Below are positions 16,889 to 24,346 of a stretch of 32,455 nucleotides of DNA, piece after piece. The position numbers and the translations under genes are program-made. This DNA is from Lachnospiraceae bacterium (GTDB lineage: Bacteria > Bacillota > Clostridia > Lachnospirales > Lachnospiraceae). The stretch is from NCBI GenBank assembly GCA_021205565.1, contig JAJPXG010000069.1, forward strand, positions 1-32,455, written 5' to 3'. The notes below the pieces were generated by a model, which was given only the letters and a program-made list of their open reading frames with translations, ran no database searches and was not told the origin of the DNA. Each line of letters starts with the position of its first letter. Position 1 is the stretch's first letter.

Positions 16889-17401
16889 TTGGAAGATTTA
16901 TTACAGGTGGGGGTTGTCTCAAATACACATGGTGTGCGGGGAGAAGTCAAGGTTTTCCCTACAACCGACGATGTGAAAAGGTTTAAAAAATTAAAAACAG
17001 TGCTTATGGAGGCAGGTCCTCAAACCCGGGAGATGAAAATCGAGAGCGTCCGTTTTTTCAAGCAGTTTGTGATTCTCAAATTTCAGGGAATTGATGATAT
17101 GGACGCGGCACTTACGCTGAAAGGCAAAAGCCTCCTGGTAACAAGGCAGGATGCGGTTCGCTTAAGAGCGGATGAGTATTTTATCGCTGATCTGATTGAT
17201 CTTGAGGTTTATGATGACACAGATCGTCTGCTTGGCACTGTGACAGATGTCCTGCAGACCGGGGCGAATGATGTGTATGCTGTCCGGATGCCGGATGGAA
17301 AGGAACTGCTTCTGCCGGCTATTAAAGAGTGCATTCTGCAGATAGATATGGAAAATGGCAGAATGTCCGTACATGTGATGGATGGCCTGCTGGATTTGTG
17401 A
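16889..17401 (+). CDS. rimM: Ribosome maturation factor RimM, TTG start
   Basis: Assembly factor for the 30S head that works with S19 and 16S rRNA. LLQVGVVSNTHGVRGEVKVFP is the family N-terminus, and the second half (ADEYFIADLIDLEVY to LLPAIKECILQIDMENGRMSVHVMDGLLDL) is the PRC-barrel domain. The TTG at 16889 is chosen because CGGAGG (16878-16883) lies five bases upstream and it gives 170 residues, the usual length. An ATG at 16820 would add 23 residues of non-family sequence that begins at the base of the upstream hairpin and has no ribosome binding site. Its stop lies 13 bases before the trmD ATG. Confidence 0.92.
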   Translation: MEDLLQVGVVSNTHGVRGEVKVFPTTDDVKRFKKLKTVLMEAGPQTREMKIESVRFFKQFVILKFQGIDDMDAALTLKGKSLLVTRQDAVRLRADEYFIADLIDLEVYDDTDRLLGTVTDVLQTGANDVYAVRMPDGKELLLPAIKECILQIDMENGRMSVHVMDGLLDL

Positions 17402-17414
17402 TGGAAAATAAGTG

Positions 17415-18818
17415 ATGAAATTTTGCGTATTGACTCTTTTCCCGCAGCTGGTTGAGGCAGGACTTCATGAAAGTATCTTCGCCAGAGCGCGTAAGAAGGG
17501 GCTGATAGAGCTGGAAACCGTGGATATCAGGGATTATACCTCGGATCCGCACAGACGTGTTGATGATTACACATACGGCGGCGGTGCGGGTATGCTTATA
17601 CAGGCACAGCCTGTCTATGATGCCTGGAGGGCAGTGGTAAGCCGTTTTGACAAAAAACCACGGACCATTTATGTAACTCCGCAGGGCAGAGTTTTTAACC
17701 AGAAGCTGGCACAGGAGCTGGCTGCGGAGGAGAATCTGGTGTTCCTCTGTGGTCACTACGAGGGAATCGATGAGAGAGTGCTCGATGAGATTGTCACGGA
17801 CAGAATCTCGATCGGAGATTATGTACTGACAGGCGGAGAGCTGCCGGCCATGGTGATGATGGACGCCATTGCCCGCCTGAAACCTGGTGTGCTGCACAAT
17901 GAGGAATCGGCCGAGACCGAGTCGTTTGACAATGATCTGCTCGAATATCCGCAATATACCCGCCCGGAATGCTGGCATGGCAAAGAAGTACCTGCGGTGC
18001 TCCTTACCGGCGATCACAAAAAGATTACTGCATGGCGATTGGAGCAGTCAAAGGAACGTACCAGGCACTTAAGGCCGGACCTGTATGCACGCTATGAAGA
18101 CAGACAGACCGTGATTGCCTGGCTTTCCCGCCAAAAAAGGCAGCATATCCACATGATGGAGCTTTTGAGACGCGGGCTGGGAGAAGTCCTGTGCTTCAAT
18201 CCTTTGGATGGTGCGCTCCTGCTGGAAAAGGGCGGAGCCGTCATGCTGACATGTACTTCAGTGGAAGCAGGAGAGAGACTTCTGGATCGGTGCCCCATTG
18301 ATCTGTCCGGCAGACTGTTCTGTGTCTGCTCAAGCGAGATCATTCCGGTATTATATGAACGATATCATTTAAGTGAGGCGCGGGGCTGTTATCAGGCTTA
18401 TTATACCCGCGGAGTGCCGCTGCCAGTGCCAAAGGATATGGATATCCGCAGGCTGGATTTAAGCTTCGCGGAGGAAATATTCGCGGAGTGCCATGAGCTG
18501 GTGACATGGGAGGAACTGAAGGGACGGCTTACTGCCCGGACCATGTACGGCGCTTTTATGCAGTCTGATGAGGGAGAAACAGTATTGGCGGGTTATATCG
18601 GGACACACTCCGAGGGAGCACTTGGCATGCTGCAGGTTCGAACTCAGTACAGGGGACGGGGAATTGGCGCTGCTCTGGAATCGTTTATGATTAACCTGGC
18701 TCTGACCCGTGGAGAAATTCCATTTGGGCATATTTTTGAGGGAAATGAGGCGTCCCTTCGGCTGCAGAGAAAGCTCAAGATGAATGTCACGGATGTGATT
18801 TTGTGGTGGGTGTCATAA
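17415..18818 (+). CDS. trmD: TrmD tRNA (guanine37-N1)-methyltransferase fused to a GNAT acetyltransferase domain
   Basis: Residues 1-240 are TrmD, the SpoU-fold (trefoil-knot) enzyme that methylates G37 of tRNAs and prevents frameshifting: TLFPQLVEAGLHES, DDYTYGGGAGM, LCGHYEGIDERV (111-122), SIGDYVLTGGELPAM (132-146) and EYPQYTRPECWHGKEVP (177-193). TrmD normally ends near residue 240-250. Here the frame continues for ~225 residues: a region at about 248-340 without a firm match, then a GNAT domain at about 345-467, with the acetyl-CoA loop QYRGRGIGAALE (411-422) and FGHIFEGNEASLRLQRKLKM. No stop or strong internal ribosome binding site separates them; MM at 247-248 (18153) is the only possible internal start. 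The GNAT substrate is unknown. The ATG at 17415 directly follows an in-frame GTG at 17412. Confidence 0.93.
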   Translation: MKFCVLTLFPQLVEAGLHESIFARARKKGLIELETVDIRDYTSDPHRRVDDYTYGGGAGMLIQAQPVYDAWRAVVSRFDKKPRTIYVTPQGRVFNQKLAQELAAEENLVFLCGHYEGIDERVLDEIVTDRISIGDYVLTGGELPAMVMMDAIARLKPGVLHNEESAETESFDNDLLEYPQYTRPECWHGKEVPAVLLTGDHKKITAWRLEQSKERTRHLRPDLYARYEDRQTVIAWLSRQKRQHIHMMELLRRGLGEVLCFNPLDGALLLEKGGAVMLTCTSVEAGERLLDRCPIDLSGRLFCVCSSEIIPVLYERYHLSEARGCYQAYYTRGVPLPVPKDMDIRRLDLSFAEEIFAECHELVTWEELKGRLTARTMYGAFMQSDEGETVLAGYIGTHSEGALGMLQVRTQYRGRGIGAALESFMINLALTRGEIPFGHIFEGNEASLRLQRKLKMNVTDVILWWVS

Positions 18819-18908
18819 GAATGCGTGCATGATAGGAAATGTTTGGCTGCCGTTCACGGACAGGCGAAAATTCCGGATGCACAGAAACGAAGGAAAAGAG
18901 GCTTTCAA

Positions 18909-20360
18909 ATGAGCACACAATATGATAAAAGAAATATTTCCATGGTCATGGACATGTATGAGATGACCATGTCCAACGGGTATTTTCATGAAGGTTTGCA
19001 GGACAGAATGGCGGCCTTTGATGTTTTTTACCGCAATAACCCGGATCAGGCCGGCTTTGCCATTTTCGCAGGCTTAGAGCAGGTGGTGGAGTATGTCCAG
19101 AACCTTCATTTTGATGAGGAGGATATTGAATACCTTCGCTCCCTGCATATGTACAGCGATGAATTCCTGCAGTATCTGAGAAATTTTAAATTCCGGGGCG
19201 ATATTTACGCCATGCCGGAAGGCACGATCATGTACCCGAATGAGCCCATCATGACCGTGGTAGCCCCCCTGATTGACGCGCAGTTGATCGAGACGGCCAT
19301 CCTGTTGGAAATCAATCACCAGTCTCTGATTGCCACGAAAACGAACCGGATTGTGCGTTCGGCGGCCGGAAAGCCGGTATCGGACTTCGGCGCCAGACGC
19401 GCGCATAATGTGGATGCGGCCGTGTACGGTGCCAGAGCAGCTTATATCGGTGGGGCTGCAGGTACGGCAACTGTGCTGGCGGGAGAAATGTTCTGCATTC
19501 CCATTACCGGGACCATGGCGCACAGCTGGGTGATGGCCTTTGACAGTGAGTACGAGGCGTTTAAGGCCTTTGCTGTCAATTATCCGGACGCTTCTTCCCT
19601 TCTGGTAGATACCTATGATGTCTTAAAAAGCGGCGTGCCCAACGCCATCCGTGTGGCCAAAGAGGTACTGGAACCCATGGGGAAGCGCTTAAAGAGCATC
19701 CGTCTGGATTCCGGCGACCTGGCATATCTGTCCAAGGAAGCGAGGAAGATGCTGGATGAGGCAGGCCTTCAGGATTGCCTGATTGTGGCTTCCAATTCTC
19801 TGGATGAGTATACGATCCGATCGCTGCGTGTACAGGGCGCGGTGATTGACAGCTACGGCGTGGGAGAGAAGCTGATTACATCTTCCACGCAGCCTGTTTT
19901 CGGTGCAGTATATAAGCTGGCTGCGATCAGTGAGAACGGAAAGTTCGTCCCCAAAATCAAGATTTCCGAGACCGCGGAGAAGATTACAAATCCTGGTATT
20001 AAGGAAATTTACAGAGTTTATGATGAGAACGGTAAGGCTGTGGCAGATTATCTGGCTGTGAAGGGCGAAGAGATTGACGCATCTAAGCCTGTCCGTTATG
20101 TAGATCCCGTCCAGTACTGGAAAAACAGAAGCTTTGAAAACTGTACCTTTAAGCCACTGCAGAAGCAGATTTTTAAAAACGGGGAGCTGATATATGAGCT
20201 GCCGTCATTAAATGATATCAAAAAATATGTCCGTTTTCAGCTGGATCATGAGATCTGGCAGGAGGAGCAGCGTTTTGAAAACGCGCACATTCATTATCTG
20301 GATATGAGTCCCGCTATGTTTGAGCTGAAGATGGGCCTGCTGCATGAGGGCAATAAATGA
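18909..20360 (+). CDS. pncB: Nicotinate phosphoribosyltransferase
   Basis: Salvages nicotinate into NAD by joining it to PRPP with ATP hydrolysis. SDFGARRAH (158-166), GARAAYIGGAAGTATVLAG, GTMAHSWVM (201-209, with His205 the likely phosphorylated histidine), DTYDVLKSGVPNAI and IRLDSGDLAYLS are family motifs, and 483 residues is normal for the bacterial long form. The ATG at 18909 follows AAGAGG at 7 bases; the frame is open back to 18825 without support. It sits between trmD and rplS, genes that are usually adjacent. Its substrate PRPP is made by the prs gene at 28452. Confidence 0.95.
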   Translation: MSTQYDKRNISMVMDMYEMTMSNGYFHEGLQDRMAAFDVFYRNNPDQAGFAIFAGLEQVVEYVQNLHFDEEDIEYLRSLHMYSDEFLQYLRNFKFRGDIYAMPEGTIMYPNEPIMTVVAPLIDAQLIETAILLEINHQSLIATKTNRIVRSAAGKPVSDFGARRAHNVDAAVYGARAAYIGGAAGTATVLAGEMFCIPITGTMAHSWVMAFDSEYEAFKAFAVNYPDASSLLVDTYDVLKSGVPNAIRVAKEVLEPMGKRLKSIRLDSGDLAYLSKEARKMLDEAGLQDCLIVASNSLDEYTIRSLRVQGAVIDSYGVGEKLITSSTQPVFGAVYKLAAISENGKFVPKIKISETAEKITNPGIKEIYRVYDENGKAVADYLAVKGEEIDASKPVRYVDPVQYWKNRSFENCTFKPLQKQIFKNGELIYELPSLNDIKKYVRFQLDHEIWQEEQRFENAHIHYLDMSPAMFELKMGLLHEGNK

Positions 20361-20428
20361 GGATGACCGGTAGAAGCCGCAGATGAATGAGGGCTTTTTA
20401 TCAGAAATAAAGAAAGCGAGGTAAGCTT

Positions 20429-20947
20429 ATGGGCAGATCAGGAATGAACGCAGGCGGAGGTGGAGCAGGACGTTCCGCGGGAGGAAGTAATGGAAATGGC
20501 CGTTCAGGCGGAGCGGGACGTTCCGCAGGCGGCGGCGCTGCAGGAGGACGCCCTGCCGGAGCAGGAAGAGCAGCAGGAGCGCGTCCGGCAGCTGGAAGAC
20601 CGGCAGGTGGAGCGGGAGCACGTCCTGCAGCGGGAAGACCAGCAGGGGGAGCGGGAACACGCCCGGCAGCAGGAAGACCGGCAGGAGCACATCCGGCGCC
20701 GCATGGTCCGGCAAGGAAGCGCCGCAGACCTTTCGTCAGACCGATGCCCTTTGGACTGGTCAGCCGTTATGCCACGGATTATATCGTCTGCACAGCAGTG
20801 CTGGCTGCTTTGGAGCGCCTGTATCAGGGATACGGAACCGTTGAGGACGAAATCAGATGCAGAGATTTCTTCGGCAGAACGCTGCTGGCGTCTGAGTATT
20901 ATGACTGCTATATCTGGATGCAGGAGTACATGCGGGAATGCTGGTAG
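20429..20947 (+). CDS. Gly/Arg/Ala/Pro-repeat protein with a conserved-looking C-terminal domain, function unknown
   Basis: I do not recognise this protein. Residues 1-95 are low-complexity and basic (GRSAGG, GRPAGG, ARPAAGRPAGGAG), including three 13-residue tandem repeats at 51-89. This part is surely disordered and resembles RGG-type RNA-binding tails. Residues 96-172 are ordinary folded sequence, starting with a basic RKRRRPFVRPMPFG and continuing with SRYATDYIVCTAVLAALERLYQGYG and an aromatic- and Cys-containing end (ASEYYDCYIWMQEYMRECW). No signal peptide is seen. The start is set by GCGAGG, 7 bases before the ATG. It lies 68 bases after pncB and just before the rplS promoter. Two other frames are open through the repeats, but only this one has a good start and a globular end. 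Confidence 0.7.
   Translation: MGRSGMNAGGGGAGRSAGGSNGNGRSGGAGRSAGGGAAGGRPAGAGRAAGARPAAGRPAGGAGARPAAGRPAGGAGTRPAAGRPAGAHPAPHGPARKRRRPFVRPMPFGLVSRYATDYIVCTAVLAALERLYQGYGTVEDEIRCRDFFGRTLLASEYYDCYIWMQEYMRECW
20579..20695 (+). repeat. Three 39-bp in-frame tandem repeats
   Basis: Units 20579-20617, 20618-20656 and 20657-20695 encode ARPAAGRPAGGAG twice and then a diverged TRPAAGRPAGAHP. The DNA copies differ mostly at third positions, so the amino-acid repeat is maintained while the DNA drifts. Confidence 0.85.
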
Positions 20948-20978
20948 TAAAATCTTTTCCGGTTTTGGAACTCCTTGC

Positions 20979-21012
20979 TTGACAAGCAGCAGCTGTTATG
21001 GTAGATTATAAT
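20979..21012 (+). promoter_or_regulatory. Strong promoter of rplS, -35 box inside a palindrome
   Basis: TTGACA (20979-20984), a 17-base spacer and TAGATT (21002-21007), overlapping a second -10-like TATAAT (21007-21012). The -35 lies within the inverted repeat TGCTTG-A-CAAGCA (20976-20988), which could be an operator. Confidence 0.75.
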
Positions 21013-21087
21013 AGTTGTGGAAATTGAGATGGTCCTCTGTGGCGCAGATATGCCTTAAGAACATCAATATATGAAGGAGGAGACACA
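21013..21087 (+). promoter_or_regulatory. Candidate L19 autoregulatory leader
   Basis: The 5' untranslated stretch can fold with GATG near 21029 pairing with CATC near 21063, and TCTG pairing with CAGA inside (loop around TGGCG). Ribosomal-protein leaders upstream of rplS are known in Firmicutes, but I cannot confirm that this matches the described consensus. Confidence 0.35.
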
Positions 21088-21435
21088 ATGAACGACATTA
21101 TTAAGAACATCGAAGCAGAGCAGATGAAATCCGCTGTGGATGATTTCTCAGTAGGCGATACTGTGAGAGTATACGGCAAGATCAAAGAGGGCAACCGCGA
21201 GCGTATCCAGGTTTTTGAGGGTACCGTGCTGAAGAGACAGAACGGCGGCTGCAGAGAGACATTCACCGTCAGAAAAACGTCCAATGGTGTCGGCGTGGAG
21301 AAGACATGGCCTTTACACAGCCCGAACGTGGAGAAAATCGAAGTGGTCAGAAGAGGTAAGGTAAGACGTGCCAAGCTGACTTATCTGAGAAAACGTGTTG
21401 GCAAGAGCGCTAAGGTGAAAGAGTTAATGAGGTAG
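21088..21435 (+). CDS. rplS: 50S ribosomal protein L19
   Basis: Large-subunit protein at the interface with the 30S subunit. [26 protein letters not shown] and [18 protein letters not shown] are characteristic; 115 residues is normal. AAGGAGGAG precedes the ATG. It has its own strong promoter and a following attenuator hairpin at 21447-21476, so it can be expressed well above the signal peptidase gene downstream. Confidence 0.98.
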   Translation: MNDIIKNIEAEQMKSAVDDFSVGDTVRVYGKIKEGNRERIQVFEGTVLKRQNGGCRETFTVRKTSNGVGVEKTWPLHSPNVEKIEVVRRGKVRRAKLTYLRKRVGKSAKVKELMR

Positions 21436-21446
21436 TTCAGGAGAGA

Positions 21447-21476
21447 GGGTAGCCGGGTATTCGGTTGCCCTTTATC
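21447..21476 (+). terminator. Terminator or attenuator between rplS and lepB
   Basis: GGGTAGCCG (21447-21455) pairs with CGGTTGCCC (21462-21470) with two G-U pairs, followed by TTTATCT. It begins 12 bases after rplS and ends 17 bases before the next gene, so partial read-through is expected. Confidence 0.65.
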
Positions 21477-21492
21477 TATACAGAGGAGAAGG

Positions 21493-22050
21493 ATGACAAA
21501 GGAGTTTTCCTTTCGTAAAAAAAAGAGATTCAGCAGCCGGATTCTGCATCGGATTGCGGTTTATATGGGAGGATGTCTTGCTGCGGCCCTGCTGGGCGTG
21601 GTTCTGGTGGTGGTGTTCGGCTATACAGCGACCAATGTGGGCGTATCCATGGAAAGCAGCCTTGTCCATGGACAGCAGGTGCTGGTAAACAGGGCGGCCT
21701 ATCTGATTTTTTCACCCAAACGGGGTGACGTCGTGATTTTCAAAGCCGGCGGGACACACACCTACATCAAACGGATCGTGGCGATACCGGGAGATACGGT
21801 ACAGATCCGGAACGGGTATCTTTATGTTAACGGAGAACAGGAATCCGGTGATTATGAGAAGATGGCGGATGCCGGTCTTTTGGCGGATGAGATCACACTT
21901 GGGGAGGATGAGTATATCGTGCTGGGCGATAATCGCAATAACAGCGAGGACAGCAGGGCAAGCTCTGTCGGAATTGTGGAAAAATCCCAGATTTCGGGAA
22001 AGGTATGGCTGGCTCTGTCTTATAACGGCAGTAGGATGAAGACATTGTAG
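21493..22050 (+). CDS. lepB: Signal peptidase I (first copy)
   Basis: Membrane serine-lysine peptidase that removes signal peptides from exported proteins. One transmembrane segment lies at about residues 20-45 after a very basic start (FSFRKKKRFSSR). The catalytic serine is Ser52 in NVGVSMESSL and the general-base lysine is Lys93 in TYIKRIVAIPGD. GDNRNNSEDSR (145-155) is the conserved box E. At 185 residues it is the short Gram-positive type. GGAGAAGG precedes the ATG. A second paralogue is encoded at 23578, after rnhB and rbgA. Confidence 0.94.
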   Translation: MTKEFSFRKKKRFSSRILHRIAVYMGGCLAAALLGVVLVVVFGYTATNVGVSMESSLVHGQQVLVNRAAYLIFSPKRGDVVIFKAGGTHTYIKRIVAIPGDTVQIRNGYLYVNGEQESGDYEKMADAGLLADEITLGEDEYIVLGDNRNNSEDSRASSVGIVEKSQISGKVWLALSYNGSRMKTL

Positions 22051-22052
22051 CG

Positions 22053-22709
22053 ATGAGTACAAAGCAGGAACGGGAAGAAAAAAAGGCGTTGGCGCTGGCA
22101 AAAGAAAAAGAGAGGATGTTTTCTTTGTTTTCCTATGAGCGTGCGTATTCCGCTTACACCTCCATCTGCGGGATCGATGAGGTGGGGCGCGGGCCGCTTG
22201 CGGGGCCCGTGGTGGCCGGCGCGGTAATTTTGCCGAAAGATTGTGACATTCTGTATATTAACGATTCCAAAAAACTGAGTGAAAAAAAGCGGAACCTCCT
22301 GTACGATGAAATTATGGAAAAGGCGGTTTCAGTCGGTACCGGCTGTATTTCCTGGGAACGGATAGATGAGATCAATATTCTGCAGGCTACCTATGAAGCC
22401 ATGCGGCAGGCAATCGCTTCCCTGTCTGTGCCGCCGGATCTTTTGTTAAATGATGCGGTTACCATTCCGGGCGTGGATATCGCGCAGGTGCCGATCATCA
22501 AAGGAGATGCCAAAAGCGCATCCATCGGAGCGGCCAGCATTATTGCCAAGGTGACCAGGGACCGGATGATGGAGGAATATCATCAGCTGTATCCGCAGTA
22601 TGGCTTTGACGCCAACAAAGGCTATGGCACAAAGGCACATATAGAGGCGCTGCAGAAATACGGGCCGTGCCCGATCCATCGCAGAACCTTTATCGGCCAT
22701 TTTATATGA
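22053..22709 (+). CDS. rnhB: Ribonuclease HII
   Basis: Removes ribonucleotides and RNA primers from RNA-DNA hybrids. CGIDEVGRGPLAGPVVAGAVIL carries Asp42 and Glu43; LLNDAV carries Asp134; IIKGDAKSASIGAASIIAKVTRD carries Asp152, completing the four-acid site. The C-terminal YGFDANKGYGTKAHIEAL and CPIHRRTF are family features. The first ~35 residues are a charged Lys/Glu-rich extension ahead of the usual start. It begins two bases after the lepB stop, so translational coupling is likely. 218 residues is normal. Confidence 0.96.
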   Translation: MSTKQEREEKKALALAKEKERMFSLFSYERAYSAYTSICGIDEVGRGPLAGPVVAGAVILPKDCDILYINDSKKLSEKKRNLLYDEIMEKAVSVGTGCISWERIDEINILQATYEAMRQAIASLSVPPDLLLNDAVTIPGVDIAQVPIIKGDAKSASIGAASIIAKVTRDRMMEEYHQLYPQYGFDANKGYGTKAHIEALQKYGPCPIHRRTFIGHFI

Positions 22710-22727
22710 ACATAAAAGGGGGAGTTT

Positions 22728-23591
22728 ATGAACTATCAATGGTATCCCGGCCATATGACAAAGGCGCGGCGCATGATGCAGGAGAACATGCAATGGATCG
22801 ACCTGGTGATTGAGCTGGTGGACGCCAGGGTACCTTTCAGCAGCCGCAATCCGGATATTGATGCGCTGGCGAAGGGTAAAGCCAGAATTATCCTTCTGAA
22901 TAAAGCTGATCTGGCGGATCCGGCCGCCAACAAAGCCTGGGCGGATTTTTACCGTCAGAAGGGTTTACATGTTCTGGAGGTCAATTCCCGCTCCGGCCAG
23001 GGAGTGAAGAGTATAAACGGGCTTGTGGCACAGGCATGCAGGGATAAGATTGAACGCAACAAAAAAAGAGGAATCGTCAACCGCCCCATGCGTGCGATGG
23101 TAGTGGGAATTCCTAATGTAGGCAAGTCCACTTTTATCAATTCTTATGCCGGTAAAGCCTGTACGAAGACGGGCAATAAGCCCGGCGTCACGAAGGGGAA
23201 ACAATGGATCAGGCTGAATAAGGACCTGGAACTTTTGGATACGCCCGGAATTCTCTGGCCCAAATTTGAGGACCAGAGGACAGGCATGATGTTAGCTTTT
23301 ATCGGTTCCGTGAATGATGATATACTGGTTGTGGAGGAACTGGCTGTGGATTTTGTCCGTTCTGTACAGGACAGATACGGCAGCCTGATTCAGGATCGGT
23401 ATGGACTTACAGAATACGGCCAGCCCGCTGATATACTGAGGGAGATTGCCTTAAGGAAACATCTGATAAAAAAGGGAGAAGAACCGGATTATGCCCGCGC
23501 TTCCTCTCTTCTGATTGAGGATTTCAGGAGCGGCAGACTGGGCAGAATGACCCTGGAGTGGCCGGGGGAGGATTGCAATGAAGGAGAGTAA
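22728..23591 (+). CDS. rbgA: Ribosome biogenesis GTPase RbgA (YlqF)
   Basis: Circularly permuted GTPase required for late 50S assembly in Firmicutes. The motif order is diagnostic: NKAD (58-61, G4) comes before GIPNVGKS (127-134, G1), then T155 in GVTKGKQW (G2) and DTPGILWP (171-178, G3). The N-terminus NYQWYPGHMTKARR and the C-terminal ANTAR-like RNA-binding region complete the family layout. At 287 residues it is full length. GGGGGAG precedes the ATG. Its end overlaps the second lepB by 14 bases, suggesting coupling. Confidence 0.96.
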   Translation: MNYQWYPGHMTKARRMMQENMQWIDLVIELVDARVPFSSRNPDIDALAKGKARIILLNKADLADPAANKAWADFYRQKGLHVLEVNSRSGQGVKSINGLVAQACRDKIERNKKRGIVNRPMRAMVVGIPNVGKSTFINSYAGKACTKTGNKPGVTKGKQWIRLNKDLELLDTPGILWPKFEDQRTGMMLAFIGSVNDDILVVEELAVDFVRSVQDRYGSLIQDRYGLTEYGQPADILREIALRKHLIKKGEEPDYARASSLLIEDFRSGRLGRMTLEWPGEDCNEGE

Positions 23592-24291
23592 AGAAAATAT
23601 CTCTGAGGATTTCTTTGATCTGTCGGACGGGGAAGTATATTTTGATGAAGAGGATGAGTATTATGATTTCGAGTCATCGGATGAGCTTGAACCTGAAGAG
23701 GAGGGAGACGACTTATTATCTGGATCCGACCATGGAGGCGGCTTTACAATTCTGAAAGCCGTTTTGAGGGAAGCTTTCGGCTTCCTGATCAGCCTTGCAG
23801 TGGCCTGGGTTGCGGTTATGCTTCTTGTAACCTATGTGGGAACGCTCTGTACGGTGGATGGTTCCAGCATGGAAAACACACTGCACGACGGCGACAGGCT
23901 CTGGGCGGATAAACTGACTTACCGCTTCAGCGACCCGCAGCGTTTTGATATTATTATCTTCCCGCCGCAGTATGATTCTGATTCCAAATACATCAAGCGC
24001 ATTATCGGACTGCCCGGCGAGACGATTCATATTGACGAGGAAGGCAATATTTACATAGACGGAGAGATTCCGGAGGAGGACTACGGCAAGGAAACGATCC
24101 GTGCAGACCTAAGGAATCTTGCAGCCGGAGAAATTACACTCGGGGAGGACGAATACTTTGTCCTGGGAGATAACCGCAATGAGAGCCTGGACAGCCGTTA
24201 CGAGATTGTAGGTACAGTCAAACGGGACGATATTTTCGGCAAGGCAGTGTTTCGGATATGGCCGCTTTCCGGTTTCGGTTTTCTGGACTGA
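23578..24291 (+). CDS. lepB: Signal peptidase I (second copy) with acidic N-terminal extension
   Basis: Second type I signal peptidase. The catalytic Ser97 is in VDGSSMENTL and the lysine Lys140 in KYIKRIIGLPGE; VLGDNRNESLDSR is box E. One transmembrane segment lies at about residues 65-90. Unlike the first copy it carries a ~50-residue cytoplasmic N-terminus that is very acidic (EVYFDEEDEYYDFE, ELEPEEEGDD), the opposite of the positive-inside charge normal for this enzyme. The ATG at 23578 lies inside the end of rbgA. A later start would remove the acidic part, but no better ribosome binding site is evident there. Confidence 0.92.
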   Translation: MKESKENISEDFFDLSDGEVYFDEEDEYYDFESSDELEPEEEGDDLLSGSDHGGGFTILKAVLREAFGFLISLAVAWVAVMLLVTYVGTLCTVDGSSMENTLHDGDRLWADKLTYRFSDPQRFDIIIFPPQYDSDSKYIKRIIGLPGETIHIDEEGNIYIDGEIPEEDYGKETIRADLRNLAAGEITLGEDEYFVLGDNRNESLDSRYEIVGTVKRDDIFGKAVFRIWPLSGFGFLD

Positions 24292-24346
24292 CCTGTCAGG
24301 AGTGAGGGCTGTCTGGCCTGTCCGGTGTCAGTGAGCGGGGTGCGTC

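Noticed and set aside
20361-20428. A terminator after pncB (AGCC ... GGCTTTTT)
   Set aside because: Only a four-base stem; too weak to call.
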